Positions 11,546-21,189 of a DNA stretch of 64,000 nucleotides are shown here, piece after piece. The notes beneath the pieces were generated by a model. It saw only the letters and a program-made list of their open reading frames with translations, did no database searches and was not told the origin of the DNA. The stretch is from Anagrus nilaparvatae (Eukaryota; Arthropoda; Insecta; Hymenoptera; Mymaridae). Both the position numbers and the translations under genes were made by a program. The DNA lies in assembly GCA_022575985.1 (NCBI GenBank), contig JAKSXM010000007.1:32242501-32306500 (forward strand). The letters are read 5' to 3'. Within the stretch, counting starts at the first letter, position 1. Each line of letters begins with the position of its first letter.

Positions 11546-12956
11546 CAGACTTTTTTTAAAAACCGGTTTTTTAGCTTCCTGGGGTCCCAAAACGTGCTTA
11601 TATGCCAAAAAATAGAAAATCAAATTTTGACCTAACACAATGGTTCCTCTTTGAGGAACCAAAAAGGCTTGTTATTGACGAATATTTTCTGAAAGTTTGT
11701 ACATTTAAAATGACCAAAAAACTAAGTAACATAAGTTTTTAGTTCGGAAGCTATTATTACTTTTAATTTTTTAGAAAATATTAGTCCGACATAATTTAAG
11801 TGGCACCTTTTGGCCACCCACGCTGATTGGTTAACTAATTAGTCAGTTTCAAAACATTGTCCTGGAAACATTTGACGATTTTTAATAATGATAAATTTTT
11901 TCATTACATTTTTTGTATGAAATAAACAAAAAAATATTTTTTGGGTCGCTGAATACCCAAGTAAAGAAAGAGATATATTTTCAATCCATTTTTTTTTGTT
12001 AAAAATTTAAGTATATCGTAAATTTTTAAAATATATTTTTCAGTGTCCCAAAAAACATAAAAGTACTCGTTAGAAAATTTTATAAGCCGATAAAAAGAAA
12101 TAGAGGTGCAGGCTTACCCTAAATACATGAATAAAAACCGTTAAAAGAATTTCGGTGCCAGAATTTTATAGCAAGCTAGTTTTTAAAATAAACATGTACA
12201 CGTACGTAAATTAAGTACAAAATCATCATTTTAATTATTTCTGAATCTATAAATTGTAAAAGATTGTTTATAGAAACGGTTTATTTTTCCAATAAAACCT
12301 TGTGCGAAAATTTTAAAATGTTTCATACTTTTTAATTTTAAGAATACATTTATTACCAAAAAATTTAATCATGCTAATTATTTTGTTTGGAATACATATT
12401 TTTATTCATTTAAAAGGTAGCAATCTTTTAAAAGCATTTTTTCAATAAATTATATATAAGACATACAGTATATTGTAGATATATTTTAGATATCATATAG
12501 ACATATATGTTCTAAGAATTTGCAGATAGTGTTTTTTTAGGTAGTTTATGCATTTAGGTGCCGAGATGGTATGATTTTTTATAAATATCTGATAAGTAAA
12601 CTTATAATCTGATTAGCCCACGTGATAATCCGTGTGCCGAGACAGTATACCCTAGAATTGACGAGTTTGTATACTTTCATAATCCGTGTGCTGAGTGTGT
12701 ATTTTCCCGATCGCATGATTTACAATTTATCTGATAGACTACATCTGAATTTTCATATTTGTTTATTTTATCTTTACCTAATTTTACGAACTTTTTTAAT
12801 TTACTTTTCGCCGTATTAATCGGAATATATTTGACCTTTTTTATATGTTTATTTAGGTTTTAAGTGTCTTTTAAAAATAATTAATAAAAAAGGTAAATAT
12901 TTAAGAAAAAAATTTTCAAAAAATTGCACGTCAGATCCAAAAATTAACTATGAGAC
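11546..12956. other. AT-rich intergenic with stray repeat pieces
   Basis: No gene. A short TTTTTTGGGTCGCTGA motif at about 11938-11953 is shared with other repeats in the window. CCGTGTGCCGAGA-like and CCGTGTGCTGAGT segments recur at about 12630-12695. A single copy of the 10.2-11.5 kb satellite subunit is at 12901-12950, directly before the gypsy pol fragment. Confidence 0.45.
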
Positions 12957-13395
12957 CTAGAAGGAGTAATAGCATATATTGATGATTTCCTGATACATGC
13001 CAAGACATTAGAAAAGCTGTTAGAATTAATAAAAGAAATAATGAGGCGCCTAAGCGAAGCCAATTTAAAATTGCAGCCAGAAAAATTTTTCTTTTTACAA
13101 ACTGAAGTGGGTTATTTAGGTCATGTCATTTCCAAGGACGGATTAAAACCAAATCCAAAGAAGCTTGAAGCAGTTGAAAAGTTTTCAGTACCAGCTACCC
13201 CTAAAAATGTTAAACAATTTTTAGGAATAACATCTTATTACACTTACCACAGTTCGCCAAAATTGCCAAACCACTTAATCATTACTTAAAAAGGATCAAG
13301 ATTTCATTTGGTGTGATAAGGCTCAAGAAGCACTTGAAATATTGACAAGAAAATTATGTGAAGCTCCAATTCTGCAATATCCGGATTTTAAGTAA
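12957..13395 (+). pseudogene. Ty3/gypsy pol fragment: end of reverse transcriptase
   Basis: The frame opens at 12957, before the first ATG at 13041. It encodes the RT active-site motif AYIDDFLIHA, the LKLQPEKFFF segment, GYLGHVISKDG and the FLGITSYY thumb region, in the order typical of Ty3/gypsy pol. After about 13245 the expected NFAKIAKPL-type continuation moves to another frame, and a second shift falls near 13295, after which WCDKAQEALE-like RNase H linker sequence runs to about 13395. At least two frameshifts, no start and no RNase H domain: a broken fragment. It probably belongs with the integrase part at 16614-18406. Confidence 0.8.
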
Positions 13396-13528
13396 TAAAG
13401 ATTAAAATATCAAGAGGCAATCGAAGTATTAATGTCTAGCAGAAGAAAGAAAAGAGAAAAACAAGTAAAAGAGAGAGAGAGAGAATTAAGCTAAAAGCAA
13501 AAGTGAAAACAGAGAGGAAGGAGAAGCA
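13396..13528. other. GA-rich segment between pol fragment and inverted arm
   Basis: Purine-rich with a GAGAGAGAGAG run near 13470. No recognisable coding. Confidence 0.5.
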
Positions 13529-14010
13529 GGTACAGTCGGCTTCAATAATGCATTTACCACCAATAAATCCATAAAAATACAAAAGAATAATTAAATATTT
13601 AAATTTTATGATTTTATTTCTAAAAAAAAAATGAATTTAATAATATAATAAGGAATTTTTTAATATTTATATAATCTTCAATTCAATCTGATTAAAACGC
13701 ATTTTTAATCATGAAAATCCGCCGAGATTTCGGGAAAATCAGACAAAAAAAAGAATAAGTGCACTTTTAAAACAAGTCAATATTGGTGTTAAATATTGAC
13801 CGATTTTTTTCATTCTAATTTCATTTTAATTGGGTTAAAAAGCAGAATATAAGTTGATGCAAAAATATTTTTTTTGTGTGAAAAATCGCAAAGAAATTTT
13901 TTTTTTTTAACAAAAGAATTCTTAATGACACCCTGAGCTGTGAGCCGATGAGAAGTAAGAATAACATTATTTTACACACATAATTATAATTATTTAGCGT
14001 TTTTAACATA
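13529..14010 (-). repeat. Inverted copy of a gypsy pol segment (left arm)
   Basis: Reverse-complementary, with indels, to 16409-16745. Shared landmarks are GGTACAGTCGGCTTCAATAA at 13529 and GTGAGCCGATGAGAA near 13940, facing CTCATCGGCTCAC at about 16445. The mirrored segment includes the beginning of the gypsy reading frame at 16614-17123, so this arm is an inverted duplicate of retroelement DNA and not a TIR of the Tc1 element between the arms. Confidence 0.7.
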
Positions 14011-14191
14011 TACAGGGATGGCCATAAGTGTTAGATATTAGAATTAAATTTAGTTTTCTGATGTTTAAGAATAAATTAAACAAATTAATTAAATTTCAAA
14101 AATGCATATATTTTCTAGGTACTCCAATTGCCATTTTGACAATATCGAAAAACACATATTATTATAGTTATATAAACATTTAAAAAATTGA

Positions 14192-15215
14192 TTAATATTT
14201 TATTAGTGCCCTTTGAGCATCTATCACTTTTTGCAATCTTCTTGGCATAGAATCTACCAATTTGCTGCATCTTCGTGGTCTTGCTCGTAAACTTTCCCAC
14301 ACATCAATTGCATGCTGCTGTAAATTCTTTTATTCCTCTCATTTCTACAGGGGCCCCATGATCTTACTATAAGATCCCATAAGTTTTCTAATACATTCAG
14401 ATCAGGTGATTTCGCTGGCCAATCAACAACTTGTATTTCATCTCGATGGTGATTCAGCCAGTCTCGTGTATAATGAGATTTATGCACACTTGAATTATCC
14501 TGTATAAATGTGAAAATTGGCAATTCTTATCTAGAGTAAAATAGCCGTACACTTGGAAGTAAAACAGTTTCTAGAATATTCACATACTCTACAGAATCCA
14601 TATTAGGGCTTATTTCGTAGAAATCGCCAACACCATCGGATGACATCCAGCCGAAAAATCCGCAAGTGATACGTCCACTATTATAATTATTTAGGACATA
14701 TTGCTCGTTATATCTGGAATTTGGAGGCCGCCATACTATTTTTCGCCCGTCTGCAGATAAAGTAAAAACTGTTCGTCAACAAAAATAGCTTATCGCCAAA
14801 AATCAACCTCTAAAGGCAAATATCGCTGAGCAAATATTAATCTGTTATTATAATGCATTGGATACATTGCGATTTTACGAGCAGGTTTATATGCATGCAC
14901 ATTATATTCATGTAATCTGCGTCTAACGGTTGATAAGGATACATCAAGGTTTAATTGGTTTGTTATATTTGCACACGGAGAAAATGAATTATTTCTTATA
15001 ATATTAACCATTTGTTGGTCTGACTCGGCTGTTGTTAATCTCGGTCTTTGGTTATTAATTCTGTGATCTTGAAAGTTTTCACCAGCAGCATTTTTTCACT
15101 TGTGCACAATCACTTTTGAAACTTGTAAATGATCAGATATTTGAGCAACACTCCAACCACTTTGATAATATGCTCCAATTTGTACTCTAACTGTTCCAGA
15201 AATATTTGGTGACAT
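14192..15215 (-). pseudogene. Tc1-like transposase, broken
   Basis: Reads right to left from ATG at 15215. The N-terminal helix-turn-helix region contains GWSVAQISDHL and LSTVRRRLHEYNV. The catalytic domain has AIFVDEQF (first D), FIQDNSSVHKS (second D) and WPAKSPDLNVLENLW (E). I count 36 residues between the second D and E, against 34 in classical Tc1, which fits a DD36E-type subgroup unless indels have altered it. Stops interrupt the N-terminal and middle parts (for example before KNAAGEN and after VDFWR), and a frameshift precedes the C-terminal tail ending in LIKY at 14192. Non-functional. The break positions, not only the motifs, were read from the sequence. Confidence 0.85.
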
Positions 15216-15663
15216 TTTTAAAATTATAAACTTTAAAAAAACTAATTATAATCAAGGCAAATTATAAAAATAATATTATTTTATATTATTTGATGAGTAA
15301 ATAATTTAAACCAACAGTTTTGAGATCTGAAGGAAAACTAAACTAAAAATAATACTAAAAACAAAAATACAAGAATTTTTTTTTCCAATACTTTAATTAT
15401 TAATTCTCACGATAGAAAGATCAAATGGTTATTAACCTCAATTAGCTCATTTTCACGACCTAATAAAAAATAATAACAGTTAATTCTTAATGAATAACAC
15501 ATCATGAATTTGACTGAAATCAAGAGAAAAACTTATGACCGGTTTGTGTAACTACACAACCAACGAGCATGGAACATGTTCACTAATAACTAACACTGAT
15601 AATAAAGTATCTATTCTGTTCATAATAGCAATATTTATATCCAAGTATTTCTGCACTAAAGTT

Positions 15664-16168
15664 CTTTAGAGACTTCTGCACCAATGGTCCCTAGGTACTT
15701 CTGCACCAAAGGTCTTTAGGGACTTCTGCACCATAGGTCCCTAGGTACTTCTGCACCAATGCTTCGTAAGTACTTCTGCACCATAGGTCCCTAGGTACTT
15801 CTGCATCAAAGGTCTTTAGGGACTTCTGCACCAATGCTCCCTAAGTACTTCTGCACCAAAGGTCTTTAGAGACTTCTGCACCATAGGTCCCTAGGTGCTT
15901 CTGAACCAATGCTCCCTAGGTACTTCTGCACCAATGGTCCCTAGGTACTTCTGCACCAAAGGTCTTTAGGGACTTCTGCACCATAGGTCCCTAGGTACTT
16001 CTGCACCAAAGGTCTTTAGGGACATCTGCACCAATGCTCCCTAAGTACTTCTGCACCAAAGGTCTTTAGGGGCTTCTGCACCATAGGTCCCTAGGTACTT
16101 CTGAACCAATGCTCCCTAGGTACTTCTGCACCAATGCTCCCTAAGTACTTCTGCACCAAAGGTCCCTA
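15664..16168. repeat. 25-bp minisatellite, ~20 copies
   Basis: Unit CTTCTGCACCAATGGTCCCT plus AGGTA, with variants (ATAGGTCCCT, AAAGGTCTTT, AATGCTCCCT). Variants alternate in blocks longer than one unit, suggesting duplication of multi-unit segments. The unit is not a multiple of three and has no long ORF. Its GGGAC core on the other strand resembles the 24-bp array at 45340-45530. Confidence 0.9.
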
Positions 16169-16290
16169 AATCGAAAATATTCTAAGTCACATTTGACCCC
16201 CCCCCCTTAAAAAGGACAAATTTGACCCCCCCCCCCCTTAATTTTCCAATTCTGAAGTACCCCCTCCCTATAAACATGTTCCATGTAAAA
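16160..16290 (-). repeat. C-tract module shared with 45250-45350
   Basis: Two runs TTTGACCCCCCCCC separated by TTAAAAAGGACAAA, preceded by GGTCCCTAAAT..ATTCTAAGT. The same string in reverse complement occurs at 45300-45345 (GGGGGGTCAAATTTCACTTA then GAATAATTTTAATTTAGGGAC). Each copy abuts a TAGGGAC-type minisatellite, so module and array travel together. Confidence 0.7.
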
Positions 16291-16408
16291 AATAATTTTA
16301 ACATAATAAAAAATATTTTATTTATTATATTTCTAATAAATCATTAATATTTGATAGTGCTAATTACTGAGTTATTTTCTTTTTTTTAATTACTTTTTCA
16401 TCCCTGTA

Positions 16409-16745
16409 TATATTATATTAGTATTTACTATTTTTTTGATTTCTCATCGGCTCACAGCAGGTTGTCAATAAGAATTCTTTTGTTAAAAAAAAAAAAATTT
16501 CTTTGCGAGTTTTCACCAAAAAAAAATATTTTTGCATCAACTTATATTCTGCTTTTTAACCCAATTAAAATGAAATTTAAATGAAAAAAATCGGTCAATA
16601 AATAACGCCAATATTGACTTGTTTAAAAAGTGCACTTATTCTTTTTTTTTTTAGAAATAAAATCATAAAATTTAAATATTTAATTATTCTTTTGTGTTTT
16701 TATTGTTTTATTGGTGGTAAAGGCATTATTGAAGCCGACTGTACC
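16409..16745 (+). repeat. Right arm of gypsy-derived inverted repeat
   Basis: Mirror of 13529-14010. It continues without a break into the gypsy pre-integrase reading frame, so this is the original orientation. Confidence 0.7.
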
Positions 16746-18406
16746 AGTGAACTTTTAAATAATACTTTCGATTTCAATTCTGAAGTGGTAAGAGAAGAAT
16801 TAAATAATCTCGAAGTATTGGAAGATTTGCCATTTGCAAATGCTGACTTAATTAAAAATACTACTGAATTAAATAATTTTAGGGAGTTAGTGAAAGCGGA
16901 TAATTTTGTCTATAATAGAGACAAAATTTTCATGCGAAAGGACAACTGGGCCTACTTCGTAACATCTTCCGGTAAACCTGTTTGTACTGGCGCTTTAGAA
17001 CTTGATGCATTAAATAAAATACCAATAAATTTAAATTTAATAGTAGGTGAACCAAAAGTTATTAAAATAGGTAGTAGGCATCATATTTTACTGCCTATAG
17101 AGAAAGTGATCCTGATTCTATGACAGAGGTAATTGAGAATTTGACAAAATTATTTAATAATTTAAAAACTTTGTTGAAGAAATATGGAATCAAATCATTC
17201 AGCATAGCAAAATCAAACAGGATTAATTGAAATTAATCCGATGAATCGAGTGGTTGGAAATACTTAGAAAACTAACGAAAAGTCTGCAAGCTAATGAAAA
17301 TACTAAAATCAAAGTTTGTTTAGGAGAGGTGAAAGTGACGCATCCGTCAGAAAGAGACGCTTTGATTAAAGAAGCTCATGATACTTTAGTTTCTGGTAAT
17401 CGTTCATTTTTGAAAACCTTCAAACGTCTCAGAACCAAATACAGCTGGGAAAATATGAGAGAAGAAATTCAAGATTATATTAGGCAGTTTTTAACCTGTC
17501 AATGAATGAAATTGGTAAGACGAAAAGTTAAAAATAAAATGCAGATTACGGATACGCCTACTGAAGCAGGGAAAAAACTTAGTATTATATAGTAGGACCT
17601 CTAACTACAACTAAAAATTTAAATACTGTTATTTTTACTATGCAGGATACGTTGACCAAATACAGTGTTGCAGTACCATTACCAGATTCGCAAGCCAGTA
17701 CAGTAACGGATGCATTTGTCAAGAGATACATAACATTGTTTGGGGCTCCCAAACCGTGGTTTCAGACAGGGGAGCAAACTTTATGTCAAAACTGTTTCCT
17801 GCAGTAGCCAAGCAATTCAAAATCAAGCAGATAAGGACATGTGCTTATACACCAAGGTCAAATCCTGTGGAAAGAATGCATCAAACCCTTGGTCAGTTCT
17901 TGAAAATCTTTGTAAATGACAACGAGGGTGACTGGGATGACTATGTAGAGCTAGCAACATTTTCCTACAACTCTATGGTGCACGAATCCACTAGAGCGAC
18001 TCCTTTTGAATTAATGTTTGGACGGTTAGCTATAACACCTTCTAAAATCAAGGAGCCAATTGAAAACGAAGGCACTGTAGATGCTTATTTAACTAACCTA
18101 ATAACAACATTAAATAAGGTACAGAAAATTGCAAAAGAAAATATTATCAAAGCCAAAGAAAAATCGAAAGAACGTTATGATCAAAATGTATTAGAACACA
18201 TTTTCAAAATTGGCGAAAGTGTTTTCTTATTGCAAGGTGGTAAGATAAGAAAATTAAAGGCTCAATATAAAGGACCATATGCTGTAATAAATAATTATAA
18301 AAATAGCAATGTAAAAATAAAAACCGGTAAAAATAAATTCAGTGTAGTAAATGGAAATAGGTTACAGCATTCCTATATCAAACCTAAATTTCCACTAGAA
18401 CAATAA
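16614..18406 (+). pseudogene. Ty3/gypsy pol: pre-integrase region and integrase, broken
   Basis: Three frames together give the C-terminal half of a gypsy pol. 16614-17123 holds the linker after RNase H (NWAYFVTSSGKPVCTGALEL, then HHILLPI), with its frame broken near 17105. 17254-17505 is the integrase zinc-finger region (KEAHDTLVSG ... QFLTCQ), which lacks the usual second His and first Cys and ends in a stop. 17520-17755 contains the first catalytic block, interrupted by a stop after KKLSII. 17756-18406 has the second D (VSDRGANF), the catalytic E (NPVERMHQTL), RATPFELMFGR and a C-terminal KGPYAVINN chromatin/DNA-binding segment. No env or 3' LTR follows. The hydrophobic start (residues about 20-35) comes from the inverted-arm DNA and is not a signal peptide. 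Confidence 0.85.
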
Positions 18407-18475
18407 TAAAAGAAAAATATTTTAATATTAAGTTATCGTAGGACATAAGTTTTATGTAAAATCTTTTTAGACACT

Positions 18476-18612
18476 GATAGGCGTTTACAGAGGAGTAAAA
18501 CGCTTATGCGTTTAAGGTAGTGTAAACGCTTCTCAGATGTAAAAATAATACACTGAAATGCGTTTACAAAAGAGCAAACGCCTTCGCGTTTAAGGCAGTG
18601 TAAACGCATATT
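18476..18612. repeat. GCGTTTA/TAAACGC palindrome cluster 1
   Basis: Two modules, each GCGTTTAC, ~12 bases, (G)TAAACGC or AAACGC, a few bases, GCGTTTAAGG, ~6 bases, GTGTAAACGC. The 8-bp half-site appears eight times in about 135 bp. Confidence 0.75.
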
Positions 18613-18837
18613 TAAAGTAAAAGTAAATTTAGATTATAGACTCCGTACTTACATTTAATCCGAAGAAAAGACAAAATTTTTTTTTAAGCAAGTTTTATCA
18701 AAATTTTTTTATTAAAACATAAAGTATACAAATTGGTTACAAAACATTCAAAAAAAAAAAAAAAAGAAAAGGCTTACAAAATTTTTGTAATATAAAAATA
18801 AAAATACCATTTTATTTTGATTTTTTTTGGTGATTTG

Positions 18838-19173
18838 AAGCAGGCACAGGAAGGTGGAGAACTGCAAGTTTCATCAGGAGTAGTAGAAGTTGAAGCATAA
18901 TTAGTAATAGACATCCATCTCTTAAGTGCTGCTAAATATTAGGCATTTTTGGCGTTACGAGTCATCTCCTTAGGGGTATAAGGCTTGCAGCAAGGTTCAC
19001 AAAGAATTTTTTTTGACTTTCACATGGACGGATATCTGTTGAACACGTAAATACGTAGGTGGATCTTCCTCAAATTTTTTTGGGATAAAATTATTAGAAG
19101 CAATTGTGCTTAAATAATTAAACATATAATTCAAATGAAAATCTGTAGTCAGAGAAGTCATCGCATCAGGAAA
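18838..19173 (-). pseudogene. Exon-like minus-strand frame, unidentified
   Basis: A pyrimidine tract ending in TTCATTTCAG (reverse complement of 19174-19183) immediately precedes an open frame, 19173 down to 18997, of 58 codons starting FPDAMTSLTTDFHLNYMF. A one-base shift in an A run (about 19008) would open a second stretch to about 18838 that is Cys/Pro-rich (CEPCCKPYTPKEM and CSSPPSCACF). The strong acceptor and the non-repetitive composition suggest a decayed gene exon or a TE exon. I do not recognise the family. Confidence 0.3.
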
Positions 19174-19445
19174 CTGAAATGAAAAATGAAAATTTAGGAA
19201 TAAAAGTTTAACTATAAAGATGAAATAATTTAAAATTGTTTAAGGACAAGAAAAAAGTAACTAAAAAAAACAAGAGTCGTGTTGTAATTTCAAACTCTCA
19301 CGTAAGAAAAAGGAATGTAGATCAACCAAGGTTACTCTAACCGACAAAGATTATCGTTGGAAAATAAGGTATCCGATCCCTAAAAATGATAAGAAAATAA
19401 ATTAATTAATTAAATTTTTTTGTTAAAATAATACAGTAGTAAACA

Positions 19446-19512
19446 CTTATGTTAAAGGCGTTTACAGGCATAGTAAACGCATTCGCGTTTACAGGCACAT
19501 TAAACGCCTCAC
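19446..19512. repeat. GCGTTTA/TAAACGC palindrome cluster 2
   Basis: AGGCGTTTACAGGCATAGTA, AACGCATTCGCGTTTACAGG, then CACATTAAACGCC: the same module as at 18476-18612. Confidence 0.75.
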
Positions 19513-19743
19513 TAAAATAGTATAAGAATGGTTAAAACAATAAATATTACGGGTAATTTTAAACAAAAAGATTGTTTAAACATTAGAATAATAAAATTAA
19601 TATTAATAATGATTACTTATGTGAATATTTTAAGTAAAAGGGCAAAAATAAAATCAACAAAGTCAAACATAAACTTTCAATGTTAAAAAAATAGCATATA
19701 GACTATAGAGATATTTAAAAGTCATTTAAGGGACCCTTAATCG

Positions 19744-19772
19744 CATAGGCGTTTACTCGTATAGTAAACGCG
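19744..19772. repeat. GCGTTTA/TAAACGC palindrome cluster 3
   Basis: GGCGTTTACTCGTATAGTAA followed by ACGCGC: a single module with a 10-base loop. Confidence 0.7.
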
Positions 19773-20800
19773 CTTTATTATACACTAATTAAATTTTTTT
19801 TAAATATAAAAATCCTTTTATTTTCAATATTCACAACTAAATTAAACTTTTTAACTATAATTAAATTTTTTTTAAAAAAAGGATTAAGCTGTGAAATAGA
19901 AATCAATAATAAATGAATAGATTATTTTGAGTATTGTTTGTTAAAAGTAAAATGTTAAAAATTGTTTTAAGTTCAAATTAATATTTCTCTAGGAAAATAT
20001 CAATACATCTAAAGAATTACTGAAATTTAATAGTAAGAAAAGTTCTATGATATATTATTGTATAAAATTAAACTCAAAAATAGAAAATTGTTGTACTGAC
20101 TTGACAAGTAACTAAATCCATATCCTTTCAATTTTCTAACTTATTGACTAAAATTCACTAATTATAATGTAATAAAGAATTTTTTTTTGTTTTATTATTA
20201 ACAATAAGTTAAAAAAGTCACTGAACTTAAAAAAAAATAATAGCAGCTGATTTATTATCAGCCTACTATCAACCTACGAGGTAAACATAAAATGGAAAGC
20301 AAGAGGTTACTATAGTACGCTGTTCAAGAGGCACATATATATGTTACATTTGTATTAATAAAAGTTACGCACTATAGTAAATAACCGGGAAAATTTAAAG
20401 TTTAAAATTCCTTTTTGGTGTAATGTTTAAAAAATTCTTTTTAGTATGTTTAAAAGTATGTTATTGTAAATTATATTATAAGTTAGTAATAAGAAATGTA
20501 ATAAGAAAAACCTTCAAAAAAAAAAAAAAAAAATTTAATAATAATTAAAAGGAGAAGGGATATAGGATAAGGTAAAATTAGGAGAATTTTACTCAAAAGT
20601 AAAAGTTTTTTATACGAAATATTGTGTTACAATTTAAGTTTTTTGTATGATAAAGTTTTGGCTATTAAGAAAGATTGTTAAATTAAAATTTAAGATTGGA
20701 TTGTATAAAATCTGAGCTAACAAGTATAATGCAAGATCTAAGTTCGATATTCGTTAAAGTAATTTTTTTTTAGAATCTTTAAATTTTATTAATAGTAAAT

Positions 20801-21189
20801 TGAGAGAAACGAGTTTTGACTTAAAAACTACAAAATGGAAATAAGCAAAGAAATTGTTTGTATACAACAATTTTATTTTTTTTGCGGAAAAAACTCTGCT
20901 CGAGTTTTTTTTAGAGGAGCGAGGGTGTTACGATGAGATAAAAGCTAGCTGACACGAAATTTCTATATTAAGGAATTTTTTAAAAAATTTAGAAAGTCAG
21001 TAATGACATAAGCATTTAGTATGCTAATCAAAGTTACTAATTTGAATATCAAGGACATCGCAGAAGTAATTATTAGCAAAGGATGCGAAGAGACGCTACA
21101 AGAAATTTCGACAGTTGGCTTAACCCTCTTATTTAGTTTGGCAGAAATAGACGTCAATAGTCAATCACTATAAATAGGAGTAGTTTTGG
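20801..21189 (+). mobile_element. LTR retrotransposon 3' end: polypurine tract and partial LTR
   Basis: Internal 3' sequence (20801-20912) leads to a polypurine tract AGAGGAGCGAGGG (20913-20925) and then an LTR start TGTTACGATGAGATAAAAGC (20926). A TATA box TATAAATAG sits at 21169-21177. The LTR is cut at 21189, where the GC-rich LINE begins. The same sequence lies inverted at 24581-25235. The frames at 20963-21157 and in the mirror copy are LTR sequence, not genes. Confidence 0.75.

Larger units (their letters stand above)
14013..16406 (-). mobile_element. Tc1/mariner-like element, TA-flanked, enlarged by minisatellite
   Basis: TA followed by CAGGGATG at the left (14011-14020) and CATCCCTG followed by TA at the right (16399-16408) give short inverted ends with the TA duplication expected for Tc1/mariner. 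At 2.4 kb it is longer than a normal ~1.6 kb Tc1, because the region upstream of the transposase holds a 25-bp minisatellite (15664-16168) and C-rich tracts. The TIR match is only about 10 bp, so the right boundary is less certain than the left. Confidence 0.6.
18407..20800. other. AT-rich region with scattered palindromes
   Basis: Apart from the GCGTTTAC palindromes and the exon-like frame listed separately, the stretch is AT-rich without recognisable genes. A poly(A)-rich block is at about 20510-20540. Confidence 0.5.

Noticed and set aside
15664..16168. Regular short repeats that could suggest a CRISPR array
   Set aside because: Units are contiguous 25-mers without unique spacers, and the DNA is eukaryotic; it is a minisatellite.
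16614..16720. Hydrophobic N-terminus that looks like a signal peptide or env protein
   Set aside because: It is the translation of the inverted-arm DNA; the frame downstream matches the gypsy pre-integrase region, not env.
20963..21157. Minus-strand 64-codon frame mirrored at 24872-25066
   Set aside because: Both are LTR sequence in an inverted repeat; the apparent conservation is explained by the repeat.
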